A stretch of DNA of 10,225 nt from Smittium mucronatum (lineage: Eukaryota > Kickxellomycota > Harpellomycetes > Harpellales > Legeriomycetaceae), in contig LSSL01004842.1 in NCBI GenBank assembly GCA_001953115.1, positions 1 through 10,225 of the forward strand, given 5' to 3'. The notes below the pieces were generated by a model. The model was given only the letters and a program-made list of their open reading frames with translations. It was not told where the DNA came from and ran no database searches. Below are positions 1-10,004 of the stretch, in pieces. Within the stretch, counting starts at the first letter, position 1. Each line of letters begins with the position of its first letter. Position numbers and translations under genes: made by a program.

Positions 1-380
1 TAAATTGAAGTTATTCTTGCATAGATATGTAAAATATTAAATGATTTAGATAAGCTTGATTTTATTTTTATTCGGTGAATAAATATACATTAATTTAAAA
101 AAAAATTCATTAAATATAAAAAATCCCAATTAAACTGCAATAGAAATATATGTATATGTTTATAAAACCTTACTTGACATAAATTTATAAAAAATTCAGC
201 TAAAAAAAAAACGATGGTGTAAACCTCACAATAAAACATAACGTTATCTAAAAGAGAATAATATACTACTTTCAGCTAATATTTATAAAATTCAAAACTA
301 AAATTATTTTATTTTTAATGTGTAGAATTGGGTTCTAATATTTTATTCCTAAAATTAAAAAAATCAAATAGATGTTTAAT
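1..380 (-). CDS. C-terminal-side part of a minus-strand membrane protein (code 6), runs off the window start
   Basis: With TAA/TAG as Gln this minus-strand frame is open from just after a TGA (383-381) to the window edge, about 126 codons. It has a polar start including EPNSTHQKQNN (about 327-295). A long aromatic and hydrophobic stretch around 270-175 (VVYYSLLDN, then YTIVFFLAEFFINL) could hold one or two membrane segments. By hand count of about 95 codons, G+C is near 26%, 13% and 16% at codon positions 1, 2 and 3, the order expected of AT-rich coding DNA. It is in the same frame as the segment at 384-1076, so it may be the same protein interrupted by a sequence error or mutation at the TGA. 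Alternatively that TGA is the true stop and this is 3' flank that happens to be open. Family not recognised. Confidence 0.3.
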
Positions 381-383
381 TCA

Positions 384-1076
384 TTAAAAAAGAAACATGT
401 TATATTAAAATAAAATATATATAAATGATATCAGGGTAATTAAGTGATTAATGCATTTGAAAAAATAGAATTAAAACATGATCCTAACGTTATTTTTTTT
501 AAACGTAGCATTTTCCACTTTTTCAAAAGCAAGAAAAAGTTTTTTAAGAATTCAGATTAAACAAGAAAAAATGTTTGAAGAGGATAGGTAATTAATTTAT
601 CCATTTCGGCCCCAATTCAGATTATATTTTTGATTTAACATGAACATGCTTAAATTGAATCCTAATCCACCAAACATGATAGAAATTAGTGAACCGAAAT
701 TTTTTGAGCTCGGCTAATAATATTAAAGATTTAATTCAAATTTATTTTACTTATTTTGAGCTTAAAATATCATTATATTTTCAAATTAACTTAAATTGAT
801 TATAAAAGTCTCAGATTACTTTTATACAGCTATCTTATTTTTTAATTAAAATTTATTGTGATTTTACTTAGATTTGAATATATATAATGTACCTATAATT
901 ATCTGAGCTTGAATAGAAATGTAACTTGCGTTTGAAGAAAAGTTTTCTAGAATATTAAACAATTTTTTTTAAATTGATAAGCCTGAAGTTGAAAATAGAG
1001 AGTTTTTTTCTATAAGTGCAATATCTATTTGTAATGAACCAATAGATTCAGTACACACATTGAATATTTCATACAA
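384..1076 (-). CDS. Ser/Asn/Gln-rich middle segment of the minus-strand gene (code 6)
   Basis: Read from 1076 downward, one frame runs about 174 codons to a TGA at 554-552, then continues in the same frame to the TGA at 383. The first part is Ser/Asn/Gln-rich and begins LYEIFNVCTESIGSLQ. A Gly-rich hydrophobic piece, SIMFGGLGFNLSMFML, lies around 690-630, followed by NQKYNLNWGRNGQINYLSSS. After the TGA, LFLAFEKVENATFKKNN (539-489) and a hydrophobic segment (about 470-390) still look coding. About 18 codons in the first part are TAA/TAG, so the standard code could not read it. Codon-position bias is weak here (about 23/26/20% G+C), so support comes mostly from residue content and from linking two better-supported neighbours. 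The TGA at 554 could be bypassed if bases are missing from the nearby T-run and A-run. No known domain recognised. Confidence 0.4.
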
Positions 1077-1422
1077 TTAAGAAAGCATCCCATAAGCATA
1101 ATTTAATTTGAGAAAATAAAAAATGGTATAAATAAGGAAGATTAGCCATTTTGGAATGGATAAGCTCTTCAACTTGTCTCATTCCTTATCTTTATTGTTT
1201 TTAACTATTTTATCCGTTTACATTTTATTATTAAAATTATCCCATTAAACCTGATACTTACACTAACTCATAAAATTAATATAATTTTTGATTTATTGGA
1301 CCTAAATTATAAATTATTTCAAATATATGTAGAAGTGTTCTGCACCCCGGGTTGTTTTGGGAGCTCAAGATATCAGCTGTGCAAACTACAATTTTATTAA
1401 AAACTTGTTTTTCGGTTTAATA
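1072..1422 (-). CDS. Gln-rich segment of the minus-strand gene, the best-supported part (code 6)
   Basis: This frame is open from 1422 down to a TGA at 1071-1069. Order on the minus strand: IVVCTADILSSQNNPGC (about 1395-1340), a hydrophobic helix-like piece LLHIFEIIYNLG, a Gln-rich stretch at 1260-1173 in which nine of about thirty codons are TAA, then VEELIHSKMANLPYLYHFLF and LCLWDAFL. My hand count over about 86 codons gives G+C near 35%, 21% and 15% at positions 1, 2 and 3, with G exceeding C at position 1. This favours minus-strand coding over the overlapping plus frame, which shares the same periodicity. The dense in-frame TAA codons amid coding bias are the best local argument for the ciliate code. 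The segment joins 1390-1703 through one base missing at the T4 run 1392-1395. It joins 384-1076 through a two-base shift near 1077. Function unknown. Confidence 0.5.
1341..1380. other. G+C-rich island with four clustered 6-bp palindromes
   Basis: About half of these 40 bases are G or C, against roughly a fifth in the surroundings. The stretch contains CCCGGG (1346-1351), GAGCTC (1361-1366), GATATC (1369-1374) and CAGCTG (1374-1379). It lies inside the minus-strand coding segment, where it reads as part of TADILSSQNNPGC. A cloning polylinker is possible but the order matches no common one I know. Confidence 0.4.
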
Positions 1423-1703
1423 TCATTATTCTAGAGGTATTTTACAATATAATTTAAAAAATGGACAGCCAATAGCATAATAAGTAATAATAAGATGGTA
1501 AAAAACGTAGTTTTATCAAATACCCAAGCATCTTTAAGAAATAACTTTGGTACGAATATTTACTCTAAAAATTCCATATCTTGTCAATGGTCTTTACTCG
1601 AGGGTTTTTATAGGCTTTTTTTTATTAAACTTTCTGTATTTAAGTTCCTAAGATCAAAGCGCTTCCATAATAACCTTTTTATAAAATATAAACCTCTTTG
1701 TAT
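1390..1703 (-). CDS. N-terminal-side segment of the minus-strand gene with a transmembrane helix (code 6)
   Basis: This minus-strand frame is interrupted by one TGA (1586-1584). Before it lies a basic polar stretch containing RNLNTESLIKKSLQKPSS. After it come MEFLEQIFVPKLFLKDAWV and a clear hydrophobic helix, TILLLLIMLLAVHFL, at about 1502-1443, then a Lys/Asn-rich tail NNDIKPKNKFLIK leading into the next segment. The helix flanked by charged residues suggests a membrane protein. The true start is not resolved. The ATG at about 1577 (MEFLEQ) is possible, but the upstream reading looks coding too, and a frame shift may replace the TGA. The plus-strand open frame at 1495-1716 overlaps this and is probably its shadow. 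Family not recognised. Confidence 0.38.
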
Positions 1704-3332
1704 TCATGACTTGTAATTTACTTTATTTAAGTTTAACTCAGATAACTATTGGTCTAATAAAATTAAGACTGATTTCATTCACTATGAATGAATAGATATA
1801 AAAAGAAAATATTCCCTTGACTTCAATTCGAAATTATAAATCGTTTCCTCATATATGTTAATAGTTTATTTATTTAATAAAAATTAAGATATCAATTTTC
1901 TATCTCCAATGATTATCGGATTATTTTATATATTTTTCTAAAAAAAAATATTATCTAACTTTTTTATCTAAGTTATTTACCATAGGTAAATTGTAATTAA
2001 AAGTAACCAGTCTTTTCAGGTGAGTGTTTTTTATTTCATAATTAAATTTTATATTAACTGATCTCCATATATATTCGTATTAAACAGATATCTAGGAACT
2101 TATATAAGTTTATTATTTATCATATTTACTTTTTGATTTATGTATTTTTTTTATTAAAAAAATTATTCTAATTTCTATTTTTTATGCTATAATTCTTTAA
2201 TATAGTATTATTTTCAATCTTTATCCCCCTTTTTTTTATTTAAATATTTTTAATATGGTTATTTTATTTACATAACAAATCACGGTTTTTGAAATAAATT
2301 TTTATTAAGCAAAAAAACTACTGAAAATAATTATTATAATTATTGAGTAAGATAATTTAAATGTTTAATATAATATATATATACAATTTTAACGCCAATT
2401 ATATCTATTAATTGTCGAATTTGTATGCTTGGAAATTCTATTGTCAAATTTTAGCTTTTTTTGATAGAAAAACCATTTTTAGACATTTTTTATTTTCTAT
2501 ACTTTCCTTCCTTTCTACCAATAAGATTTCATTTAATAATCTTTTTACCCTTTGTTAACTATATGTAATATCAAGTATTAATTAAGAAATTTTTTCTTAT
2601 ATTATTTAAACTTATATCAATTTTTCTTCTTAGATGTTTTTTCAATTCAGTTTTTTAAAATATTAGTGTATTGGAAAGAACTATAAAATACTAGGTATTA
2701 ATTTTTTAATATTCATGACCAAAAATTAGCTTTTTTATGTAATTAATAATTTTTTTAATCACATTTTTTACAAAGTTCAAATTTCTGCTAAATTGGGATT
2801 ACTCATGAAATTTTTTTAGATAATTGAAAATTAATTTTGAGTGATTTTTTCGTAAATTTTAACATATAAAATGAATAATGATAATCATATAAATCACATT
2901 AAGTTGTATAGAGATTATATGTGAAAAATTATCATTGGAATCATAAAAATAACACATTTTTTTTTTATATTTCAGAGTTTTAACAAAACAGATTAAATAT
3001 TAATTTCATGAAAATTTTTTTTAGTTTATTTAAAATTTTTTTCTTTTCTCTAAAATTTTTTTTTTCACTCTTAACAACAAATTTTGAGGAGAATAATCCT
3101 ATTTTTATATCAAAACTATAATTAATATTGATATCACATTTTGCAATGATTTTTTTATCTAGAAGATAAAGAAAATTAAAGATATTTTGAAATGATTCTG
3201 GATTAAATCAAAATCTGGACTGTTAATATCGAGTCTAAAAATATCTTTAGAAAGTACTGCAGTGCCATAGAAAGTTTCAAACAAGTATCTTAGTACAAAA
3301 TGATATTTCTTTATCTTGGAAGAAAAAACAAG

Positions 3333-3348
3333 TTTCTTTCTTTCTTTC
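3333..3348 (+). repeat. (TTTC)4 microsatellite
   Basis: Four perfect tandem copies of TTTC, followed by a longer T-run ending in C. A short simple repeat with no apparent function. Confidence 0.8.
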
Positions 3349-3817
3349 TTTTTTCATAATGAATTTCAATACATAGCTATAATAAAACAATTTTTAAGTA
3401 CGGATATGAAGTAATTATAAACCATAAATTTTTTAATAATACTGATATTTTAGAATATTATTTAATCTGTCAGCATCTTAAATGAACAATCTCCGTTACC
3501 AAAATAAATCAACTTTAAAAAAAAATTAAATTAATAAAGATGTAAATCATTCATATCACAATTCTCCTATCTGAAAAATCTGTTAAAATGGATAAATTAA
3601 TCGTCTTATTCTATCACTAGAATTTTTCGCTCAAATCTAAAAAAAAGAACATAGGTGTTTACATGTGTATACTTACCCTGACAATAAAACATAAATATGT
3701 TGGGAGAATTTTAATTTTTTAAATCATTAGTAAAATTTGTATTTTTTGAATATAATCCATTAATTTATTTGGAATTAAAAGAATTTTTGATATGTTTTAT
3801 GTGATTTTCAGATATCA

Positions 3818-4567
3818 TTGAGTATTGATCCCATTTGTCTAGATTTATTTCTAGAACGATTAAAGAATTATTTTAAATGCTTAATCAAAAGACATATTCG
3901 ATTTGTTCTTAGAAGTATTTATTTTTTAGTGATTTTTGGGAATAAATTTTATATAATTTTGGATGAATTTTATTTAATGAAAATTTCTCGATCTTTTTAC
4001 ACACCAAAATTTTTTATTTTTCATCTCTGTTGGTTTAAAAGGCTTTATACACGTGTAAAATAGTTATTATAATAAAAAAACAAGAAAATAAAACAACTGA
4101 CTATATAGAAAGATAAGGAAAATAATTCAAGGAGAAAATAAAACAATTAACACATTGTGCATTCATATAATTCCGTAAAATAATAATAGCATATAAGTTC
4201 AAACGAGATGCTATTTGAGAAATTGAAAGAAATCAAAAAAGAGAATATTACGTTTTTATTATATTCTGTTAGAGTTTACAATATATAAATCTTTTAAATT
4301 TATCAATATTTACTAGCTTCAGTAGGAAAATAATTTTTTTTTGATTTTATATTTTATATTTTTTATTATGTAAATTAAAATGTATGTCTTTTAATTTTTA
4401 ATTTTAAATAATAAAGATTAGTTTTTTGGTTTAAAATCTACTTAAAAAATTTTTATCTTAATTTTTCAAGATTTTAATGTTTTTCTCAAAATTATAACTA
4501 TATTCTTTATTTAACTTAGGAGAAATATTAGGGAATGTTTTTGATAGCTTTAAATTTTTAATTATGA
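3818..4567 (+). CDS. Weak candidate reading frame, open only under the ciliate code
   Basis: The first 81 codons (3818-4060) are open in any code but begin at TTG, not ATG. Their G+C is about 27%, 24% and 16% at codon positions 1, 2 and 3, and they include IDPICLDLFLERLKNYFK. If TAG at 4061 and later TAA/TAG codons are Gln, the frame continues about 170 codons more to a TGA near 4565. It passes a Lys/Gln/Asn-rich part (4064-4200) and LFEKLKEIKKENITFLLYSV (about 4209-4268). The codon bias fades in this second part. A TTTTCAG just upstream (3805-3811) could be a 3' splice site. A frame this long is expected by chance a few times in such DNA, so I rate it low. No family recognised. Confidence 0.18.
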
Positions 4568-4964
4568 ATTAGCATGTGATTCTTCAATAAACCATCATTT
4601 TCTTTATCAAAGGATTCCCTTTTTAATCAATTATAAAAACACCTTGAAAAAATATATTATTTTTAATATTGTGCTTTTTTTTGATATTTCAATTTATCGA
4701 TTTTAAACCAAATTTAATCATTTAAAATATTAATTATCCCATCAATTGAAAAAAAGCCATAAAATTATTTTAAAATTTTGTAAGATATAACTTTATTTAA
4801 GTTTAAAATATTCAAAAAGGTGAAATATCAATTTTAAAAATAATTGAATTCTTAGATATTATAATTTTTTAAAATAAGCTCTTTTAAAAAATCATTATCC
4901 CTCATTCTATATCACTGTGAAATATTTACTAATGATTATCGTACATAATGTGAAAAATAAGATT

Positions 4965-4978
4965 AAAAAAAAAAAAAA
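4965..4978 (+). repeat. A14 homopolymer
   Basis: The longest single-base run in the window. Runs of about ten also occur at 202-211 (A), 2957-2966 (T) and 3056-3065 (T). Run lengths here are likely to be unreliable if the assembly is from noisy long reads. Confidence 0.85.
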
Positions 4979-5973
4979 TCCAAGTTTTTTGGTTCTTGAG
5001 ATAAAATCTGAAACGATACAGATTTTTTTATCATAATTTCTAATTTTTTACAATATTTGTTATCTAATTTGATTAAAATATGATGTTTTTGCTTTTTGAA
5101 ACATGCAAATTAATAAGATAATAATAATTAAAATATTTTTTATTACTAATTTTTCTAGATTTTTCGGTTTAGTTTTCAGTACCAAGCAAATATCTGTAAA
5201 ACTAAAATTTCCGAAATTTTAAATATTGAAAATTTTGTAATATATTATATATTAAATTTTATTAAAAGCCAAAATGTACTAAAGTATCTTTATTATAAAG
5301 GTTTTAGAGGGGAATACAAAAAAAACCTAGATTCAATTAATTATGAAAAAAAAAACTAAACGAATTTTAAATAAGTATCTTAAATCTTTGCATAATTTTT
5401 TTTACCTTTTTAATTAATCATTTAAAAGATGTTTATTTAAAGTAAATTTTCATATCCTAAAAAATAAATTATCATAACTTTTGATATTATCTAGTATATA
5501 CAGCTTCCGTCTTTTTTTTAATTCTGTAGTTAATAAAAATTAGATAATTAAACTATTAGGTTTAAAAAATTTATTATTACAAATTACTTAATTATAATTC
5601 ATATTTTACGCTATAGAGATATGAATGACTTTTATTAAGAAGTCATTTAAATATAAAATGTAATTTTTTTCTCACTCGGAAAAAAAATATTGATAATAGA
5701 ATTTAAAAATGGAGCTTTTTAAATTCTTAGCGAAATATTTATTGATTAAAAAGATGTTTTATAGTCTTTTTGAGTTTAAATAATCCTCTCTGAAATTTAA
5801 AATTATATCATTTAAAAAAAAAGCTTTATAGGTACACATGGATGAGGATGTATAGTAAATATTAAACTCGATGAATTTATAATTGATTGGTTATTTGAAT
5901 TTGTTAATTGTAACTTTATAATTATAGTTAACAAATAAGAACAATTTTTTTTATGTAATTATCTTACAAAAAA

Positions 5974-6207
5974 ATGGAGTAATTAAGACTACAGAAAAAT
6001 GCGGGTGTTCTGTTTCATGATAAAAGAAGCTTACTTGGTCTAAATAGATACATTTTTTCGAAATCTATTTAATAAAATTTTTTTGCAGTGTTAATTATAT
6101 TATTATTTTAATTTATTAATAAAAAAAATCGAAGATGTTATTTTAAAGAAAAAGTTCAATTTCAATTTGAACTCTTGCATAAATCTAAATATTAGACTTT
6201 TATTTGA
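5974..6207 (+). CDS. Small candidate ORF, 77 residues (code 6)
   Basis: It begins at an ATG preceded by a run of A, as ciliate starts often are, and ends at a TGA. The product starts MEQLRLQKNAGVLFHDKRS, has a hydrophobic stretch FFAVLIILLFQF near its middle, and ends basic and aromatic. Codon-position G+C is about 29%, 19% and 16%, coding-like. Five codons are TAA/TAG, so it exists only under the ciliate code. It lies alone in the AT-rich block with no recognised relatives. It could be a small membrane protein, an exon or chance. Confidence 0.22.
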
Positions 6208-6846
6208 TTTATAAATTAATCAACTCTAATTTTATGTGAATTTTCCCTTTATATAATAATTTAATTTTTATAATTCGAAATGTATAATTTAAATTTTAAA
6301 GCTAATAATTTTCTGTAATTATGACGAAATTTTTGATATTTAACACATTATTCGCTAAAAATTTTATTAAAAAACATGGTTTTTAGCAATTATAAACCTT
6401 AATTTTAATTTTTAATTTCTTATATTAAATTTACATACAATAAAAAATAGTTTTTAATAAAAATTCATTTTAAAATAACAATAAAAACTCTTGGTCTAAG
6501 CTAAATATATCACAGTCATCCTGTGTCCTTAGATTAATATTAAGTAATTTTTTAAAAGGACATGTTTTTTTTTTAATTATTTAGTTAAATATATTTTTAT
6601 TAGGAAAAAGAATCGAAAGAAAATTCCCCTGTTATTTTCCCTCATTTTTATTTATTATTCGAAAAATGTTAACATACTTGATATAATCTATTTTAACTAT
6701 CCTATTTATCTGAATAATGGTATCGATAGAAAAAAAATAATATGACCAATAATTAGTAATTTTGGAAATAGTACCCAACAATAAAGAAAATACAAATTTT
6801 TAGAAAAAAATTCAATAAAAATTCACTATTATTGATCATAAATAGA

Positions 6847-6996
6847 ATGGTGATAAAAAAATTTCCAATATTTCACGAATCTACACCGTAACATAATATT
6901 AATACTCCAGATTCTGATGATTTAACAATTTTTAATCCTCTTAAAATTAACACACAATAGAATTATGAATTCTAATAAATTTTCAGTTTAAACTGA
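6847..6996 (+). CDS. Small candidate ORF, 49 residues (code 6)
   Basis: ATG to TGA. The product includes KFPIFHESTPQHNINTPDSD and ends in a Gln/Asn/Phe-rich tail, ciliate-like in flavour. Codon-position G+C is about 29%, 22% and 18%. The frame stays open upstream to 6682, but that part shows no coding bias. It may be a terminal exon or chance. Confidence 0.18.
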
Positions 6997-9041
6997 ATTT
7001 AATTCACTTTATTTTAATTAGAATTTATTTTTAACATAATTTATGCTCTATTCCTATTAAATTTCGTTTTATTTCTAATTTGATGCACTAAGAAAAAATT
7101 TCATTCACTTATTGCTAATCCTTTTTTACTTATTTTCATTTGCTTTGTCTTTTACGAATTGAGTTAACTTTTTTCAAAATTGCATTATATATGTATGTTT
7201 TTCTGTAATATTCTAACTATAGATATTTTTTTTTGAATAAAAGATTTAAATATACATTCCTACTACAATGAGATCAAGATTTATATAAAAAAAGTATATT
7301 TCCAATTCCTTAAAAAAGTCTATTAATATAATAGGGAAAAATTAAGCAAATAAATTTATTTATTCTTCATTTTTAATAATGATAAACCACTTATTTTTCT
7401 ATGGATAAAAATTATAGAAAAATTTATTGATTTTAACTTAAATAACTTATATTTTTTCATTTTAATTTTTTTCTTAATCGTACTTTTTAGCGAATAAAGA
7501 TGAAGATTTTAAAAAAAATTCTATCATGAATAGCGATATGAATAGTTAATTGTTTTCTTTTCTAAAATTCATGATGAATAACTAAAATAAATATAAAATT
7601 TTTTATACAATTCAAATAAAAATTATCAACAATTATACATTGAAAGAGTTTTTTATTACAATTACTGGTTAAATAACGGGATATGCTATGAAATTCTACT
7701 TACTATCTCCAATAATAGATGAAAAAAGATTTAAATGATTAAATAAAACCTTTTTTCCATAAGACAATACTTTTTAAATTTCCAAAAAAGCAGAATAACG
7801 AAAAATAAATTTCTAAAATTTCTGGTCTATTTTGATTCGTATATAAAAAAATAAAAAACAATTATCAAAAAAATATTGATCTGTGTAAAAATTAGTAACA
7901 TTCTAAAGAAATTTTTTATATAATATTAGCTTTTAATATATCGCAATACTAAAAAAATATATTTTATAACAAGTTCACATTTTATGGAAATTTACAGCTT
8001 ATTATCAATGATCATAATTTTCTTAAATCGTTATAAAAATAAAATATTGGTGAAAAAACTAAAATTTTCAAAATTTTATGTAACTAAAATCTTAATTTTT
8101 CATGATTAAGTGTAATACAAACCAAGATTCACATAAAGCTCAAAAAAAAATATATCCCAGCCCTGAATTTTAGATGAAAAAAAACAATTTAAAACAGAAA
8201 ATTCAAACGAAAATTTTAATTTATAAGAGGAATATTGCAATTAGGGGTCTTAAATTACAAAAAAACCAATTTAATAATTATAAAGAACTTTCATAGCCTA
8301 AAAAAACCCAATAAAATTTTTTTAATAGATTTATTTGCTAATAAGGTATGAAATTATTAAAAAAATTTCCCAAATTAAATCCAAGTTGATTATCGCTGCT
8401 ACAATATTTAATAAATTTAAAGCTATAATATTTTTTTAGTAATGCAAATTATAAAAAAATGGCGAGAGCTATTTCAAAATAACTCTAATAGTTTTTTAAT
8501 AGTTTTTTTTGTATCTATATCCATTAAAAACCATTAAAATAGTTACCAATTTAAGTTGACACATATTCGCGATTTTACCCAATAAATTTTATATAAAAAA
8601 TAAGAAGTTTATAATATTTTCTTATAAAATAATACATCCAAATTTAATTTATTTTATTTTATGAAATTTCGAATAAACTAAAAAAATCTAAATTCCGTTT
8701 AAAAGTTGGGTATTTGTGCCTTTTAACAAATGATGACAATGATAATACCAAAAAATAAAAGTTGAATTTTTATGTTTTAATACAAAAATTCTTATTTATT
8801 TATGGATTTAAAGTGAGAAAAATTTATTTTATAAAGGTTAAAATAAAAATTTGCGGTTACTATTTTACATTATTTTAAAAATGTAAGTGGATAATAGATT
8901 AAAGTATTTTAATTTTAATTTTTTTTGAAATAAGGATTTAAATTCAGCAAAATATCAATTAATTTTTTTATAAATAAAATAACTTATTTCCGAATAAAAA
9001 TTAGTGTTTTCACTCTTCTATATTTTTTAAATTCGAAAAAT

Positions 9042-9056
9042 CATAAGTAAAAAATG
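9042..9056 (+). promoter_or_regulatory. A-rich context at the proposed caspase-like start
   Basis: The bases before the ATG at 9054 are almost all A (AAGTAAAA). This fits the A-rich context usual before ciliate start codons and marks the step from the AT-rich block into coding-like composition. No TATA-like or other element can be singled out in such sequence. Confidence 0.25.
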
Positions 9057-9972
9057 TTTAATCAAGTAGAGTTATGGATATTGATAAATACATATTAGTA
9101 GCAATTGGATATAAAGTGGTTTTAATTTTAGCATCCAATACCTCTATTGAATTAAAAAGTGACTACGAAGCAAATGTACCATATTTTGATAATAAGATGA
9201 CAAAATACCTAGAGGATATATATTTTCTTACAGGTTTTAAAGTTAATTAATTCGATGAAATTTACATGGAATGTGAGAGAAGCACAATAAAAGCAGAAAT
9301 GAGAAAGATGAGAAGATCAAAATTTGATTCTAATATTAAATTACTTATTTAAATGATGTATTTACAAATTATTTTAATTATGAAAAAATGAGTGATAATT
9401 AGGTATATCAGGTCCTTTGGCTTGTAATATAATCAATTTAACAGCATAAGTTTTTAGAAAGGATCTATTCGGCTATTATCCCCGTCCTATTAAAAAAGAA
9501 ACTCAGTTATCTCAGTAAATAGTTATTCATAAGGAAGTAGCTTAAATGATTGATTTTTCAGAGTTTTATACAAAAATAACTTCCGGGTTGTTTTAAGATA
9601 GGTAAATATTCAACTCCTAAAACACCATCTCTATTGAGTAAAAATAAAAATAGCTGTGATTCCGAATTTATGATGTGTATTCATTAGTCCAGTTTTAGAA
9701 GACCCATTACAAACTATTTATGTGACAAGGAAAATGGAACGTAAATATATAATTTTTTTGAAAAAAACTCCTAGCGATTACAGGATAGATGATGGAAATG
9801 AAGTTAAAGACAGGTGGTCTTTATGGCAGATAAAGTATATGAAAGTTTAGAAAATAAAGTCATAGCTTTTATTACAAAATAACATAATCAAAACTTGGAA
9901 TATATAAATAAAAAAACACAAGAATATTATTTCTCTCAGAAATAAGCAACAGTTTCAAAATTGGAAACTTGA
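9054..9972 (+). CDS. Caspase/metacaspase-like protein (peptidase C14 fold), frame-broken, ciliate code
   Basis: C14 peptidases use a Cys-His dyad in a p20/p10 fold. Segments by reading: start MFNQVE (9054-9071); p20-like core (9074-9349) with strand YKVVLILAS, helix YFDNKMTKYLEDIYFLTGF and a Glu/Lys/Arg-rich helix; NDVFTNYFNYEKMSDN (9352-9399); GISGPLACNI (9402 on), where SGHG is expected; a segment to about 9593; a piece at 9595-9684 with Cys candidates (SCDSE, MMCIH); strand RKMERKYIIFLKKTPSDYRI (9728-9787); and p10-like FMADKVYESLENKVIAFITK (9820-9879), ending QKQATVSKLET and TGA. The catalytic His position reads Pro, and the Cys is ambiguous. Codon bias is strong in the first and last segments (about 32/24/20 and 33/20/14% G+C). 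TAA appears as Gln, and all segments lie on one strand in order. The p20/p10 match is by eye only; this may be a pseudogene. Confidence 0.45.
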
Positions 9973-10004
9973 AACTGGGTTAGGTAATAACCTTTCATAA
10001 TATA

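Larger units (their letters stand above)
1800..9050. other. Long extremely AT-rich block without a convincing gene
   Basis: About 7.2 kb made mostly of A and T runs, with sampled rows near 13-20% G+C. No frame in either code combines length, codon-position bias and recognisable motifs. TGA-free frames of 200 or more codons arise by chance in DNA this poor in G, so length alone is not evidence. I saw no tRNA-like, rRNA-like, CRISPR or insertion-sequence structure and no tandem arrays beyond a short TTTC repeat. It separates two divergently oriented genes and so should contain any promoters. It could be ordinary intergenic DNA, germline-limited DNA, long introns or a mis-join. Confidence 0.5.

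Noticed and set aside
610..615. CCCCAA, the Tetrahymena-type telomere unit
   Set aside because: Single copy only; no tandem array anywhere in the window, and no match to the Tetrahymena chromosome breakage sequence was noticed.
478..757. Plus-strand frame starting MILTLFFLNVAFS with a signal-peptide look and a Pro/Asn-rich part
   Set aside because: G+C is equal at all three codon positions (about 25% each), it has an internal TGA, and it opposes the minus-strand reading.
1038..1711. Plus-strand code-6 frame of about 224 codons opposite the minus-strand gene
   Set aside because: It shares the same three-base periodicity as the minus frame, but C exceeds G at position 1 and G+C at position 3 is higher than at position 2, so the minus strand fits better.
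1495..1716. Plus-strand standard-code ORF of 73 codons (MVKNVVLSNTQAS...)
   Set aside because: It overlaps the better-supported minus-strand segment with its transmembrane helix, has no recognisable motif, and this length is expected by chance in such DNA.
3588..3749. Plus-strand code-6 ORF of 53 codons (MDKLIVLFYH...)
   Set aside because: G+C is highest at codon position 3, opposite to coding DNA of this composition.
6154..6172. Short inverted repeat GTTCAA/TTGAAC
   Set aside because: Six-base arms with no T-run, promoter or array context; such repeats are common by chance in AT-rich DNA.
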